Source: JBAJNN01 sp036881905
Lineage (GTDB): Bacteria > Pseudomonadota > Alphaproteobacteria > Rhizobiales > Im1
Direction: 5' to 3'
Assembly: GCA_036881905.1 (NCBI GenBank)
Contig: JBAJNN010000016.1
Coordinates: 1 to 40,697, forward strand
Length of the DNA: 40,697 bases
Positions within the stretch are counted from its first letter, which is position 1. Each line of letters opens with the position of its first letter. Below the pieces are notes generated by a model, which saw only the letters and a program-made list of their open reading frames with translations, made no database searches and was not told the DNA's origin. This document shows, in pieces, positions 33,981-40,697 of this stretch. A program made the translations under genes and the position numbers.

Positions 33981-34643
33981 TTACATGCCCTTGAGCAGCG
34001 CCGGTTTATTCATCAGAACGATAACCTTGGCGCCCAGCTGGGTGCGCTCATAGAGATCGACGATGTCGTCATTGGCCATGCGGATGCAGCCTGACGACAA
34101 ATTCAGCCCGATCGTCCAGGCTTCATTGGTACCATGGATACGGTAGAGGCTGTCCTTGTGGCCATCGAACAGATAAAGGGCGCGCGCGCCAAGAGGGTTG
34201 TCCATGCCGCCCGGCATACCGTTTGCGTATTTCGCTAACCGCTCGTCACGTTCGATCATTTCTTTCGGCGGTGTCCATTTAGGCCATCGCGCCTTGCGGC
34301 GAACATGCAGGATGCCGGCCCAGCCGAACCCCCCGCGCCCAACGCCGATACCATATCGGATCGCGGAAAAATGCGAAAAAACATAGTATAAAAAATGACG
34401 GTCGGTGTCGATAATAATCGTTCCAGGTTCCTCGGACGTCTCGAAGGCGACAATCTGGCGGCTGAACATATCCGGAACCCTATTGTAGCGGTTGAAATAG
34501 TCACGCGCATGAGACAGATCATAAGGAACCCACCGATGCCGCTCATGGTCGTAAATCTGGGTCTGGAACGCACCAACCGTGCTTGGAAACAGCACCATGG
34601 TTGCCAGCAGCGCCAGGTAAATCACTCGCAGCTTTGAAGACAT
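33981..34643 (-). CDS. L,D-transpeptidase (YkuD family), exported
   Basis: A 220-residue ErfK/YbiS-type enzyme. The N-terminal signal peptide (RVIYLALLATMVLFPSTVGA) sends it to the periplasm. The catalytic domain has GTIIIDTDRHFLYYVF, WTPPKEMIERD, NPLGARALYLFD, and the active-site signature HGTNEAW...SSGCIRM with H170 and the nucleophile C186. Such enzymes make 3-3 cross-links in peptidoglycan or attach proteins to it. I start at ATG 34643 because the signal peptide begins there; TTG at 34649 has better spacing to GAGGAA, and the frame is open to 34805 without sensible features. It is followed by the small lipoprotein gene. Confidence 0.9.
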   Translation of the reverse strand: MSSKLRVIYLALLATMVLFPSTVGAFQTQIYDHERHRWVPYDLSHARDYFNRYNRVPDMFSRQIVAFETSEEPGTIIIDTDRHFLYYVFSHFSAIRYGIGVGRGGFGWAGILHVRRKARWPKWTPPKEMIERDERLAKYANGMPGGMDNPLGARALYLFDGHKDSLYRIHGTNEAWTIGLNLSSGCIRMANDDIVDLYERTQLGAKVIVLMNKPALLKGM

Positions 34644-34966
34644 TGTCAAAAAAGTTCCTCGCACGGATAGGCCACGACCGCTAAAGAGTTGGCCTAAGGA
34701 GATAAACAATCCCATGAATGGCGTGAACGACATTGGCCGCATTGTCAAAGCCGGGTTCACAGGCCTTCCCGGCAGCGACAATGTCGCCATCGCACTCCCC
34801 CGCATGCCGAAACGGCAAAGGCCCGGGCATTGTCGTTAAATAGCCGGAGAGTCAGCCGGACGACACATCTCTTTAATTATCAAAACTCATAATATCAACA
34901 AATAAGAGCAACATCTGCAATGCAAGGGACTCTCGCCTGTGATTTTCCGTGCAAGGGCCCGACGGT
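34644..34966. other. Gap between glnA and the L,D-transpeptidase
   Basis: About 320 bases with no separate gene. The transpeptidase frame is open through half of it, but the predicted residues do not look like a signal peptide or domain. An AT-rich section (34870-34915) could hold a promoter for the transpeptidase gene or the glnA 3' end; no clear hairpin terminator or -35/-10 pair was found. Confidence 0.45.
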
Positions 34967-36385
34967 TCACACCGAGTAGTACATGTCATATTCGGCCGGA
35001 TGCGGCGTGATTTTGCAACGCTCATCCTCCTCGCGCTTGAGAGCGATATAGGTGTTAATCTGATCTTCACCGAAGACATTCGCCCGGGTCAGGAAGGCGT
35101 GATCGGCTTCGAGATTGTCAAGCGCTTCTGAGAGGCTTGCGGAAACATGGGCGATGTTTTTCAATTCCTCCGGCGGCAAATCATAGAGGTCCTTGTCCAT
35201 GGGATCGCCTGGATGAATTTTGTTCGTGATACCGTCGAGACCGGCCATCAGCAACCCCGCAAAGGCCAGATAGGGATTGGCCGAAGGGTCGGGGAAGCGG
35301 ATTTCCAAACGCTTGGCATTGGCCGAGATGCCGTGGGGAATCCGGCAGGCGGCCGAGCGGTTGCGTGACGAATAGGCCAGAAGCACCGGCGCTTCATAGC
35401 CCGGCACCAGCCGCTTGTAGGAATTGGTGGTCGGGTTGGTGAAGGCGTTCAGGGCGCGGGCGTGCCTGATGATACCGCCGATGAACCACAGGCACTCCTC
35501 CGACAAATCGGCATATCGGTTGCCGGCGAAATTCGGTTTGCCATTCTTCCACAACGAAAAATGACAATGCATGCCGGAACCGTTGTCGCCAAGGACCGGC
35601 TTGGGCATGAACGTCGCCGATTTCCCATAGGAATGGGCGACATTATGCACGACATATTTATAGAGTTGCATCTTGTCCGCCATCCGGGTCAGCGTTGAAA
35701 ACTTGACGCCAAGCTCATGCTGGGCGGCGCCCACCTCGTGATGATGTTTTTCCGTTTCCACCCCCATTTCGGCCATGACGGACAGCATTTCGGAGCGAAT
35801 ATCCTGACATGAATCGATCGGATTGACCGGAAAATACCCTCCCTTCATGCGCGGCCGGTGTCCAAGGTTTCCGGCCTCATATGCCGTTCCGCCATTCACC
35901 GGCAATTCGGTGGAATCGACCGAAAAGCCAGTATTATAGGGATCGGCGGTGAAGCGCACATCGTCAAATATGAAAAACTCCGCCTCGGGACCGACGAAGG
36001 CGGTATCGCCAATTCCGGTCTGTTTGAGATAGGCTTCGGCGTTCTTCGCCGTTGTGCGTGGATCGCGGCCATAGGGTTGACCCGTTGAGGGTTCAAGCAC
36101 ATCGCAAAACACGCCGAGCGTCGATTGAGCATAGAAGGGGTCATAGTGAACGCTTGCCGGATCCAACATGAGCATCATGTCGGATTCGTCGATCGCCTTC
36201 CATCCCTTGATTGAGGAACCGTCAAAAGCGACACCGTCAACGAACATATCCTCGTCAACCATGGCGGCATCCACGCTGACATGTTGCAATTTACCGCGAG
36301 GGTCGCTGAAGCGCAGATCCAAAAACTTTACATTTTCTGCGCTGATGCGTTCGAGAGCACGGTGGGCGGAGTGTTCATGATCCAT
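34967..36385 (-). CDS. glnA: Glutamine synthetase, type I
   Basis: GlnA condenses glutamate and ammonia with ATP. The 472-residue product is a class I-beta enzyme. The N-terminal beta-grasp has VKFLDLRFSDPRGKLQHVSV and FDGSSIKGW. Metal-binding FVGPEAEFFIFDDV, HHHEVGAAQHELG, NGSGMHCHFSLWKNG, NSYKRLVPGYEAP and the Arg-flap NRSAACRIP follow. The adenylylation site is the Tyr in KDLYDLPPEE, so GlnE/PII control of activity is expected. I start at ATG 36385, preceded by GGAAGA; an ATG at 36403 would add six residues without a ribosome-binding site. It follows glnB by 137 bases on the same strand. Confidence 0.97.
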   Translation of the reverse strand: MDHEHSAHRALERISAENVKFLDLRFSDPRGKLQHVSVDAAMVDEDMFVDGVAFDGSSIKGWKAIDESDMMLMLDPASVHYDPFYAQSTLGVFCDVLEPSTGQPYGRDPRTTAKNAEAYLKQTGIGDTAFVGPEAEFFIFDDVRFTADPYNTGFSVDSTELPVNGGTAYEAGNLGHRPRMKGGYFPVNPIDSCQDIRSEMLSVMAEMGVETEKHHHEVGAAQHELGVKFSTLTRMADKMQLYKYVVHNVAHSYGKSATFMPKPVLGDNGSGMHCHFSLWKNGKPNFAGNRYADLSEECLWFIGGIIRHARALNAFTNPTTNSYKRLVPGYEAPVLLAYSSRNRSAACRIPHGISANAKRLEIRFPDPSANPYLAFAGLLMAGLDGITNKIHPGDPMDKDLYDLPPEELKNIAHVSASLSEALDNLEADHAFLTRANVFGEDQINTYIALKREEDERCKITPHPAEYDMYYSV

Positions 36386-36522
36386 GATGACAATTTCTTC
36401 CATAATGGTGGTTTGAGCGGGGCTTCATGGTGTTTCATCGCAGGGCACGCGCTTGCGGGCCCGGCGCCCGGGGAATTTGAGGCGGGATAGGGCATAAAAC
36501 CCGAAGGGCTGCAACGGCCTCC

Positions 36523-36861
36523 TCAAAGAGCATGAACGCCGGTTTCGCCGGTCCGGACGCGCAGGGCTTGATTGATTGTGGAGACAAAAATCTTCCCATC
36601 GCCGATTTTGCCGGTTCTCGCCGCATTTCGTATGGCCTCCACGGCCTTGTCGGCCAGGTCATCGGCCAGAACAACCTCAATTTTGACCTTGGGCAGAAAA
36701 TCAATGATATAATTCGCCCCGCGATATAACTCGGTCTGGCCTTTCTGGCGCCCGAACCCCTTGGCTTCGGTCACCGTCATGCCGTGCAGACCGATATCCT
36801 GCAAGGCTTCCCTGACATCATCGAGCTTGAACGGTTTGATAATCGCTTCGATTTTTTTCAC
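36523..36861 (-). CDS. glnB: Nitrogen regulatory protein P-II
   Basis: A 112-residue trimeric PII signal protein that senses 2-oxoglutarate, ATP and ADP and controls glutamine synthetase adenylylation and NtrB. It opens MKKIEAIIKPFKLDDVREAL. The T-loop is GRQKGQTELYRGANYIIDF with the uridylylation site Y51 and Y46 intact. Position 50 is Asn where most GlnB/GlnK proteins have Glu (RGAEY). The B-loop GKIGDGKIFV and the C-loop region VRTGETG are normal. It lies upstream of glnA and is probably co-transcribed; no sigma-54 promoter (TGGC-N8-TTGC) was recognised upstream. Confidence 0.97.
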   Translation of the reverse strand: MKKIEAIIKPFKLDDVREALQDIGLHGMTVTEAKGFGRQKGQTELYRGANYIIDFLPKVKIEVVLADDLADKAVEAIRNAARTGKIGDGKIFVSTINQALRVRTGETGVHAL

Positions 36862-37336
36862 GGCAGAAAGGTCCGATGGTGCTAGAGGCGTTTTTACCTT
36901 GAGAATACCGTTTTCGATACCATTTAGCTCATCGCAAGGCCGCAGGTCTTAAGGGGGCGTCGCGGCATAACGCACGAATATTCACAAACCCCCATCATGT
37001 CGGTTGTCACGTTAGCACGGTTCTCAAGAAATATCCAACCAAATTTTGTCGGAAGCCATCAACAATCAACATCCCTCGTCAAAGAAGACGATGTCGGGAG
37101 CTTGTGGCTTGCATCCATGATTCCGCCGGGCTATCAAGGAGGTTGGTCAGCCTTGTGTCCGCGCTCGATTTGAGCACCGCTTGCTGAAAAGATCCGGCAA
37201 ACAGACGGCAAGGGCGGGGATTGGAGCCCCGCATGGCCTGTCACTTCACTCCGCCCGCCCCATAATTCGAGCGGTGATGGCGGGATTTTAAGAAAAATAC
37301 CTTGAGATGCACCCGATTCGGGAATCGAAGACCGCC
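36862..37336. other. Divergent intergenic region glnB / GNAT gene
   Basis: About 475 bases without a gene. On the minus strand TTGGAT followed after 16 bases by GCTAAC (roughly 37012-37039) might drive glnB-glnA, but the match is weak. No sigma-54 box, tRNA, repeat copy or clear stem-loop was found. Confidence 0.4.
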
Positions 37337-37750
37337 ATGTCACTTTCAGGATACGAACTGGTCACAGCGACACCGGAAATAGCGGATTATATCCGCCTGC
37401 GACATGTTGCGGGCCTTGCTCCCAAAACCGAGGAAGCCGCCCGCAAGGGCTTGTCATCGACGCTTTTTGCTGCGCAAATTATTCATGATGCCACAGTCGT
37501 CGGCATGGGGCGAGTGGTCGGCGATGGCGGCTGCTTCTTCCAAATCGTCGATATGGCCGTCATTCCAGCCCATCAGGGAAAGGGGTTGGGCAAGTGGATT
37601 ATGGCCACGCTTGTGTCCTGGCTGCGCGACCATGCTCCGGTTTCGGCCTGTATCAGCCTGATCGCCGATGGTAAGGCCCGTCATCTTTACGCCCAATATG
37701 GCTTCAAACCCACCGCGCCTGAATCGATCGGCATGTCTCTTGTGGACTAG
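37337..37750 (+). CDS. GNAT-family N-acetyltransferase
   Basis: A 137-residue acetyl-CoA-dependent acyltransferase of the small GNAT type. The order is GYELVTATPEIADYIRLRHV, GLSSTLFAAQIIHDATVVGM, GRVVGDGGCFFQIVDMAVIP, then the acetyl-CoA-binding loop AHQGKGLGKWIM (Q-x-x-G-x-G) and the beta-bulge YGFKPTAPES. The substrate is unknown. I start at ATG 37337 because family members begin just before the YELV strand; ATG at 37307 would add ten residues and neither has a strong ribosome-binding site. It precedes nnr by 154 bases on the same strand. Confidence 0.9.
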   Translation: MSLSGYELVTATPEIADYIRLRHVAGLAPKTEEAARKGLSSTLFAAQIIHDATVVGMGRVVGDGGCFFQIVDMAVIPAHQGKGLGKWIMATLVSWLRDHAPVSACISLIADGKARHLYAQYGFKPTAPESIGMSLVD

Positions 37751-37904
37751 GCTCTGGACCAATTGCGCTTGCCGTCGGACCGCGGACTCATTAAGTTCAA
37801 TCGGCAGGACGCCAAGATGGCGCCGCTCGGCCTTTGCGGAGGTCGCTTTCGTGTCCCACGGAAGTTGGCTATCGTCTTTTTGCCGGTGAGGGAATGAGGG
37901 TGCC

Positions 37905-39404
37905 ATGAGGAAGTCTTGCGAAGTATTGACGAATGAACAAATGCGCGAAGCCGACCGCCTGGCAATGGCCTCGGGCATGGCGGATACGACGCTGATGGAA
38001 CATGCCGGGCGCGGCGTCTTCGAAGCCGTGACGAAGCGTTTCTCTCCGGTTCCGACAGTGGTGATATGCGGCCCTGGCAATAACGGGGGTGACGGCTTTG
38101 TGGTCGCCCGTCTTTTGGCCAAGGCCGGTTGGCCCCTCACTCTTGGCCTTCTCGGCAAGCGCGAAAGCCTCAAGGGAAGCGCTGCAACAATGGCCGAGCG
38201 CTGGGTTGGACCAATTCTGCCGGCGGAAAAAACGCGTCCGGAGGAGGCCGGTCTGATCGTCGATGCCTTGTTTGGATCCGGCCTTGCCCGCCCGCTTGAA
38301 GGGACAGCCCGTCTCATCGTCGAGCGCATCGCCGCATCGGGCGGCAAGGTCGTTGCCGTCGATATTCCAAGTGGTCTTAACGCGGACACCGGCCATATAG
38401 GAACAGCGGCGGCCAAAGCCTGCCTGACCGTGACCTTCTTTCGCAAACGCCCGGGCCATCTCCTGTTTCCGGGTCGGACCTTATGCGGAGAAACGATCGT
38501 CGCCGATATTGGCATGGCAGACGATACGCTGTTATCCATTGCCCCGCGCACATACCAAAACGGGCCGGCATTTTGGGGCGAGGATTTTCCACGCCCGCAT
38601 CCGGAGGGGCACAAATACGATCGCGGCCATGCGGTTGTGGTCTCCGGTGGGCCCCGGCACACCGGCGCGGCCCGCCTCGCCGCCCGCGGCGCCTTGAGAA
38701 TAGGAGCGGGATTGGTTACGGTGGCCTCGCCGCGCGAGGCTCTTGACGTCAATGCCGCTCATATGACGGCCATCATGCTCACCAAGGTCGATGATGGTTG
38801 CGATTTGGCGCGGCTTTTGGCGGACAAACGCTACAGCAGTATAGCGCTCGGCCCCGGGGCCGGTCTTGACGAGACGACGAGAACCCGGCGCGACGCCGCG
38901 CTGCAAAGCGGTGCGGGCGTCGTGCTCGACGCCGATGCGATCAGCATCTCCGGCGACGATCCTCAGTCGCTTTACGACATGATCGCCGCAAAACCGGACC
39001 GCCCGGTGGTGTTGACGCCGCATGAAGGGGAATTCGCCCGATTGTTCCCCGATCTCGCGAAGGGCTACCCGTCCAAACTCGAGCGGGCGCGTCGGGCCGC
39101 GCGTCGCTCGGGCGCGGTTATTCTGCTTAAAGGTCCCGACACTGTGGTCGCCGCCCCGGACGGGCGCGCCGTCATCAACAGCAATGCCCCGCCGAATCTG
39201 GCGACGGCGGGATCCGGCGATGTGCTGTGCGGGTTCGCCGCCGGATTGCTGGCCCAGGCCATGCCGCCTTTTGCCGCCGCCGCGGCGGCCGTATGGTGTC
39301 ATGGGATGGCCGGGCAGGTCGTCGGAGCGGGGCTGATTGCGGAAGATCTGCCCGATGCCATTATCGAAGTGCTGAAGGAAATCGACCGGTCGGTCAAACA
39401 GTGA
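37905..39404 (+). CDS. nnr: Bifunctional NAD(P)H-hydrate epimerase / ADP-dependent dehydratase (Nnr)
   Basis: A 499-residue fusion that repairs hydrated NADH and NADPH. The N-terminal YjeF_N epimerase domain (about 1-215) has the Rossmann segment ICGPGNNGGDGFVVARLLAK, DALFGSGLARPLEG and AVDIPSGLNADTG. The C-terminal ribokinase-like dehydratase domain (about 225-495) has GHAVVVSGG, GAARLAARGALRIGAGLVTV, VLTPHEGEFARLF, VILLKGPDTVVA and the catalytic loop NLATAGSGDVLCG. Both active sites look complete. GAGG lies about six bases before the ATG. In many alphaproteobacteria this gene neighbours glnB-glnA, as here, though on the opposite strand. Confidence 0.96.
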   Translation: MRKSCEVLTNEQMREADRLAMASGMADTTLMEHAGRGVFEAVTKRFSPVPTVVICGPGNNGGDGFVVARLLAKAGWPLTLGLLGKRESLKGSAATMAERWVGPILPAEKTRPEEAGLIVDALFGSGLARPLEGTARLIVERIAASGGKVVAVDIPSGLNADTGHIGTAAAKACLTVTFFRKRPGHLLFPGRTLCGETIVADIGMADDTLLSIAPRTYQNGPAFWGEDFPRPHPEGHKYDRGHAVVVSGGPRHTGAARLAARGALRIGAGLVTVASPREALDVNAAHMTAIMLTKVDDGCDLARLLADKRYSSIALGPGAGLDETTRTRRDAALQSGAGVVLDADAISISGDDPQSLYDMIAAKPDRPVVLTPHEGEFARLFPDLAKGYPSKLERARRAARRSGAVILLKGPDTVVAAPDGRAVINSNAPPNLATAGSGDVLCGFAAGLLAQAMPPFAAAAAAVWCHGMAGQVVGAGLIAEDLPDAIIEVLKEIDRSVKQ

Positions 39405-39510
39405 AAGCCCGACACGTCGAAGATGGAGCGCGTCAATGAGAATGTGAGCGGGCCAATATCGTTGTGGTATCGAAAGCTATGGTCGTGCTATAGAGGTCGC
39501 TTTCGCGCGG

Positions 39511-39613
39511 TTGGAGCGCCGAACCGATCGAATCGAACCGGCGCTTCAAGTCTTTATTTCGTCCGCATAATCTTGATCCACCCTCGCTTCGCTTGTGGCT
39601 CGGATGAGGCTCT
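39511..39613 (-). repeat. Dispersed bipartite palindromic element, copy D (degenerate)
   Basis: Read on the minus strand: AGAGCC-TCATCCGAG, a diverged middle, then GATCAAGATTATGC, an AT-rich linker (GAAATAAAGA) and a long GC-rich hairpin (39513-39548, arms GAGCGCCGAACC-type). The 5' AGCATAATC end is mutated to GCCTCATC. It lies just downstream of nnr. Confidence 0.7.
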
Positions 39614-39892
39614 GGGCAACGCAACCCATGACGTTTGACGCCACCTGCCGCATGGACGGGAAAACCGCCGCCACGCCGGCGGTGACCGCGCGCATCACCA
39701 GGACGCCGTCGGCCATCAAGTCGGTCTTAAAAGGCCCCTCGGCAACCGCGCTTTTAAGGTCACGGGAGGGGGCCATCGCCCGCGATCATGGAAACGCCGC
39801 CGGACCGTCCGGCCCGCGCAAGGCGCGTGACCTCTCTGTGCCAACGGGTCATTTCGACCGACAGTCCCGTCTCTTTGGTGGGCAAGCCCGAT
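39600..39892 (-). pseudogene. Decayed unidentified coding sequence between repeat copies
   Basis: On the minus strand, two joined frames read like the inside of a protein. The first (about 39892-39772) has GLSVEMTRWHREVTRLARAG and SMIAGDGPLP before a stop. A second frame begins at 39776 and gives SAVAEGPFKTDLMADGVLVM and AVFPSMRQVASNVMGCVAQS, then runs into repeat copy D. A frameshift near 39775 would join them. I do not recognise the family. The residue pattern looks like real protein, but the overlapping plus-strand frame (39595-40026) is also open, so non-coding DNA is possible. Confidence 0.35.
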
Positions 39893-39910
39893 TTTGCTCT
39901 CCCTATAGCC

Positions 39911-39957
39911 GCATGATCCTCCTCGATCCGTGGCTCTCTCCGGCTCGGATTATGCTC
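39911..39957 (-). repeat. Dispersed palindromic element, core-only copy F
   Basis: Read on the minus strand GAGCATAATCCGAG leads through a diverged middle to GATCATGC. Only the core is present; no second hairpin follows. It is tandem with copy E, ten bases away. Confidence 0.65.
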
Positions 39958-39967
39958 TTTCTTGTCC

Positions 39968-40018
39968 GCATAATCTTGATCGTCCTCGGCTCTCGCTCCG
40001 GATCGGATTATGCTCTAG
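39968..40018 (-). repeat. Dispersed palindromic element, core-only copy E
   Basis: Read on the minus strand it starts CTAGAGCATAATCCGATCCG and ends GATCAAGATTATGC, closely matching copies A and B. It lacks the linker and second hairpin and instead runs into copy F. It ends 23 bases before tRNA-Leu. Confidence 0.8.
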
Positions 40019-40041
40019 ACTCCTGAAACTGGACGAGGTTT

Positions 40042-40127
40042 GCGGCCGTGGTGGAATTGGTAGACACGCGAGGTTTAGGTCCTCGTGGGCATTGCCCTTG
40101 GGAGTTCGAGTCTCCCCGGCCGCACCA
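40042..40127 (+). tRNA. tRNA-Leu, anticodon UAG
   Basis: Acceptor arms GCGGCCG and CGGCCGC pair fully, followed by A and an encoded CCA. The D arm (GGTGGAATTGGTAGACAC), an anticodon loop TTTAGGT with TAG, a long class II variable arm (GGGCATTGCCCTT region) and the T arm GGGAG-TTCGAGT-CTCCC are all present. It reads CUN leucine codons. It is single, 86 bases long, and lies between repeat copies and IS remnants, a typical site for insertions. Confidence 0.97.
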
Positions 40128-40433
40128 TTTACAGAACATAACTCAACGGGTTATATAATTCATTCGTTATTTATCGGTTTTTTGAAAAACCGTGTTCCCC
40201 TGATTGGCTTCGGAGGAAAGGCCTTGATGGTGGTTCCGCACTGCTCGGCACACCCTGTTCAATAGCTTTTGACGACGCTCGGCGATAGAGTGACCGGCAC
40301 TGATACGGCGATTATCCTCGACACCGATCTTAGCGACGATACGGTTATAAACGGGAAGCGGCAAGCCTGTGACGCCTCCGATCAACTATGTTCGGCATCG
40401 GATGAGTCTGTTCCATCATTAAGGAAACCGACC
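40128..40433. other. Stretch after tRNA-Leu without a supported gene
   Basis: It holds a perfect AT-rich inverted repeat at 40175-40192 and an open minus-strand frame of 72 codons (40167-40385) whose product (for example SAGHSIAERRQKLLNRVCRA) I do not recognise. The last ~60 bases precede an IS3-type start codon and probably belong to that element's left end. Nothing else is seen. Confidence 0.4.
40175..40192 (+). terminator. Possible terminator of tRNA-Leu
   Basis: CGGTTTTT (40175-40182) and AAAAACCG (40185-40192) are exact inverted copies with two bases between, 48 bases after the tRNA end. A T-run on the 5' arm and none after the 3' arm makes it an imperfect intrinsic terminator. Confidence 0.35.
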
Positions 40434-40526
40434 ATGCGGCGTGGCCGCCTTGGCGAAGAACAGATTATCGGGGTTTTACAGGGGGCCAGGCAGGAGCAAA
40501 AGCTGTTGATCCGTGCCGCGATATAG
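40434..40526 (+). pseudogene. IS3-family transposase OrfA remnant
   Basis: The ATG at 40434 opens MRRGRLGEEQIIGVLQGA, the start of the IS3-family OrfA helix-turn-helix (commonly MKRSRFTEEQIIGVL). After about 17 family-like residues the sequence loses resemblance (RQEQKLLIRAAI) and stops at 40526, so the element is truncated very early. Its 3' part is joined to an unrelated minus-strand coding fragment. It is inactive and marks an old insertion or deletion near tRNA-Leu. Confidence 0.75.
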
Positions 40527-40697
40527 GATCGGAGATGCAACCTTTTAACGCAATGTCGCCGGCATTGGTGCCGAGGGCAAGTTCAATAAGGTTATTCGCC
40601 AAAAGAGCATCCATCTCCCGCATGAATATGTCACTCACGTCATTTCCCGATCGCGTGCGGATGGCAACCACCCGTGAGTGGCCGATGGTCAGTTCAA
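40527..40697 (-). CDS. Unidentified coding fragment, truncated by the IS3 remnant and the window edge
   Basis: Entering from the right edge on the minus strand, one frame reads ELTIGHSRVVAIRTRSGND, then MREMDALLANNLIELALGTN and AGDIALKGCISDPISRHG. It then continues into reverse-complement IS3 sequence (STAFAPAWPPVKPR) and stops at 40465. The first ~55 residues look like ordinary protein; the last ~20 are an accidental tail. I do not recognise the family. It is probably the 3'-truncated end of a gene that starts beyond the window. Confidence 0.4.

Noticed and set aside
34644..34805. A longer L,D-transpeptidase starting at 34805
   Set aside because: The extra 54 residues place an apparent signal peptide in the middle of the protein and there is no ribosome-binding site at 34805.
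36862..37100. A sigma-54/NtrC-controlled promoter for glnB-glnA
   Set aside because: No TGGC-N8-TTGC pair or TGCACC-type NtrC site could be found in the upstream sequence.
21293..40018. The repeated palindromes as a CRISPR array
   Set aside because: Copies are kilobases apart or irregularly spaced, differ in length and orientation, and no cas gene is present.
39930..40265. A plus-strand frame across tRNA-Leu
   Set aside because: The CGRGGIGRHARFRSSWALPLG segment is the known spurious translation of a leucine tRNA gene.

Overview
The window looks like a chromosomal segment of an alphaproteobacterium with moderate GC; the order cannot be fixed from the sequence alone. The basis is the gene content and order: a cytochrome c oxidase cluster coxB-coxA-ctaB-coxF-coxC-DUF983-SURF1, a prs-rplY-pth-ychF housekeeping run, a plant-type (class III) glutamate-cysteine ligase, an IalB-family periplasmic protein, and glnA next to glnB with a two-domain nnr beside them.

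Layout. 1-121: the 5' end of an IS481-family insertion sequence leaving the window on the left, then about 575 bases with no convincing gene. 696-2764 (+): promoter, purE-purK (overlapping by one base) and rpsU. 2834-11135 (-): a probable six-gene operon read right to left: M16 peptidase, double-ATPase peptide ABC protein, substrate-binding protein, two permeases, and a 584-residue cytoplasmic M14 metallopeptidase. 11136-13819 (-): a dead TonB-dependent heme-type receptor, broken by several frameshifts and a nonsense codon, followed by degenerate sequence. 13980-20111 (-): the aa3-type oxidase cluster, which lacks ctaG (cox11) at its usual place and has a run of 12 C/G bases in the coxA 3' end. 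20591-22823 (+): ialB-like gene and gshA. 22896-26036 (-): macA-macB. 26107-29827 (-): prs, rplY, pth, ychF. 30023-32957 (-): xseB, an FAD-linked D-2-hydroxyacid dehydrogenase and a lipoprotein. 33094-33516 (+): ndk. 33557-36861 (-): a small lipoprotein, an L,D-transpeptidase, glnA and glnB. 37337-39404 (+): GNAT acetyltransferase and nnr. 39405-40697: a plastic region with several repeat copies, a decayed ORF, tRNA-Leu(UAG), an IS3-type remnant and a truncated unidentified coding fragment.

How the genes work together. Most of the window is core metabolism: purine synthesis, nucleotide homeostasis (prs, ndk), translation (rpsU, rplY, pth, ychF), nitrogen assimilation and its PII sensor, respiration, glutathione, and NAD(P)HX repair. 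The accessory parts are the peptide import and degradation operon, the MacAB export pair, the dead heme receptor and the mobile-element fragments at both ends.

Most unusual signal. A dispersed bipartite palindromic element occurs in at least six intergenic copies (21293-21400, 27935-28037, 29839-29952, 39511-39613, 39911-39957, 39968-40018). Its roughly 45-bp core is conserved and bounded by AGCATAATC and GATTATGCT. In the four full-length copies the core is followed by an AT-rich linker and a second hairpin whose sequence differs from copy to copy while the pairing is kept, ending in GCTC or GCTCTAG. Conserved pairing without conserved sequence suggests selection on structure, or a non-autonomous mobile element. 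It is the best candidate here for something undescribed. I found no CRISPR array, phage module or recognisable defence system.
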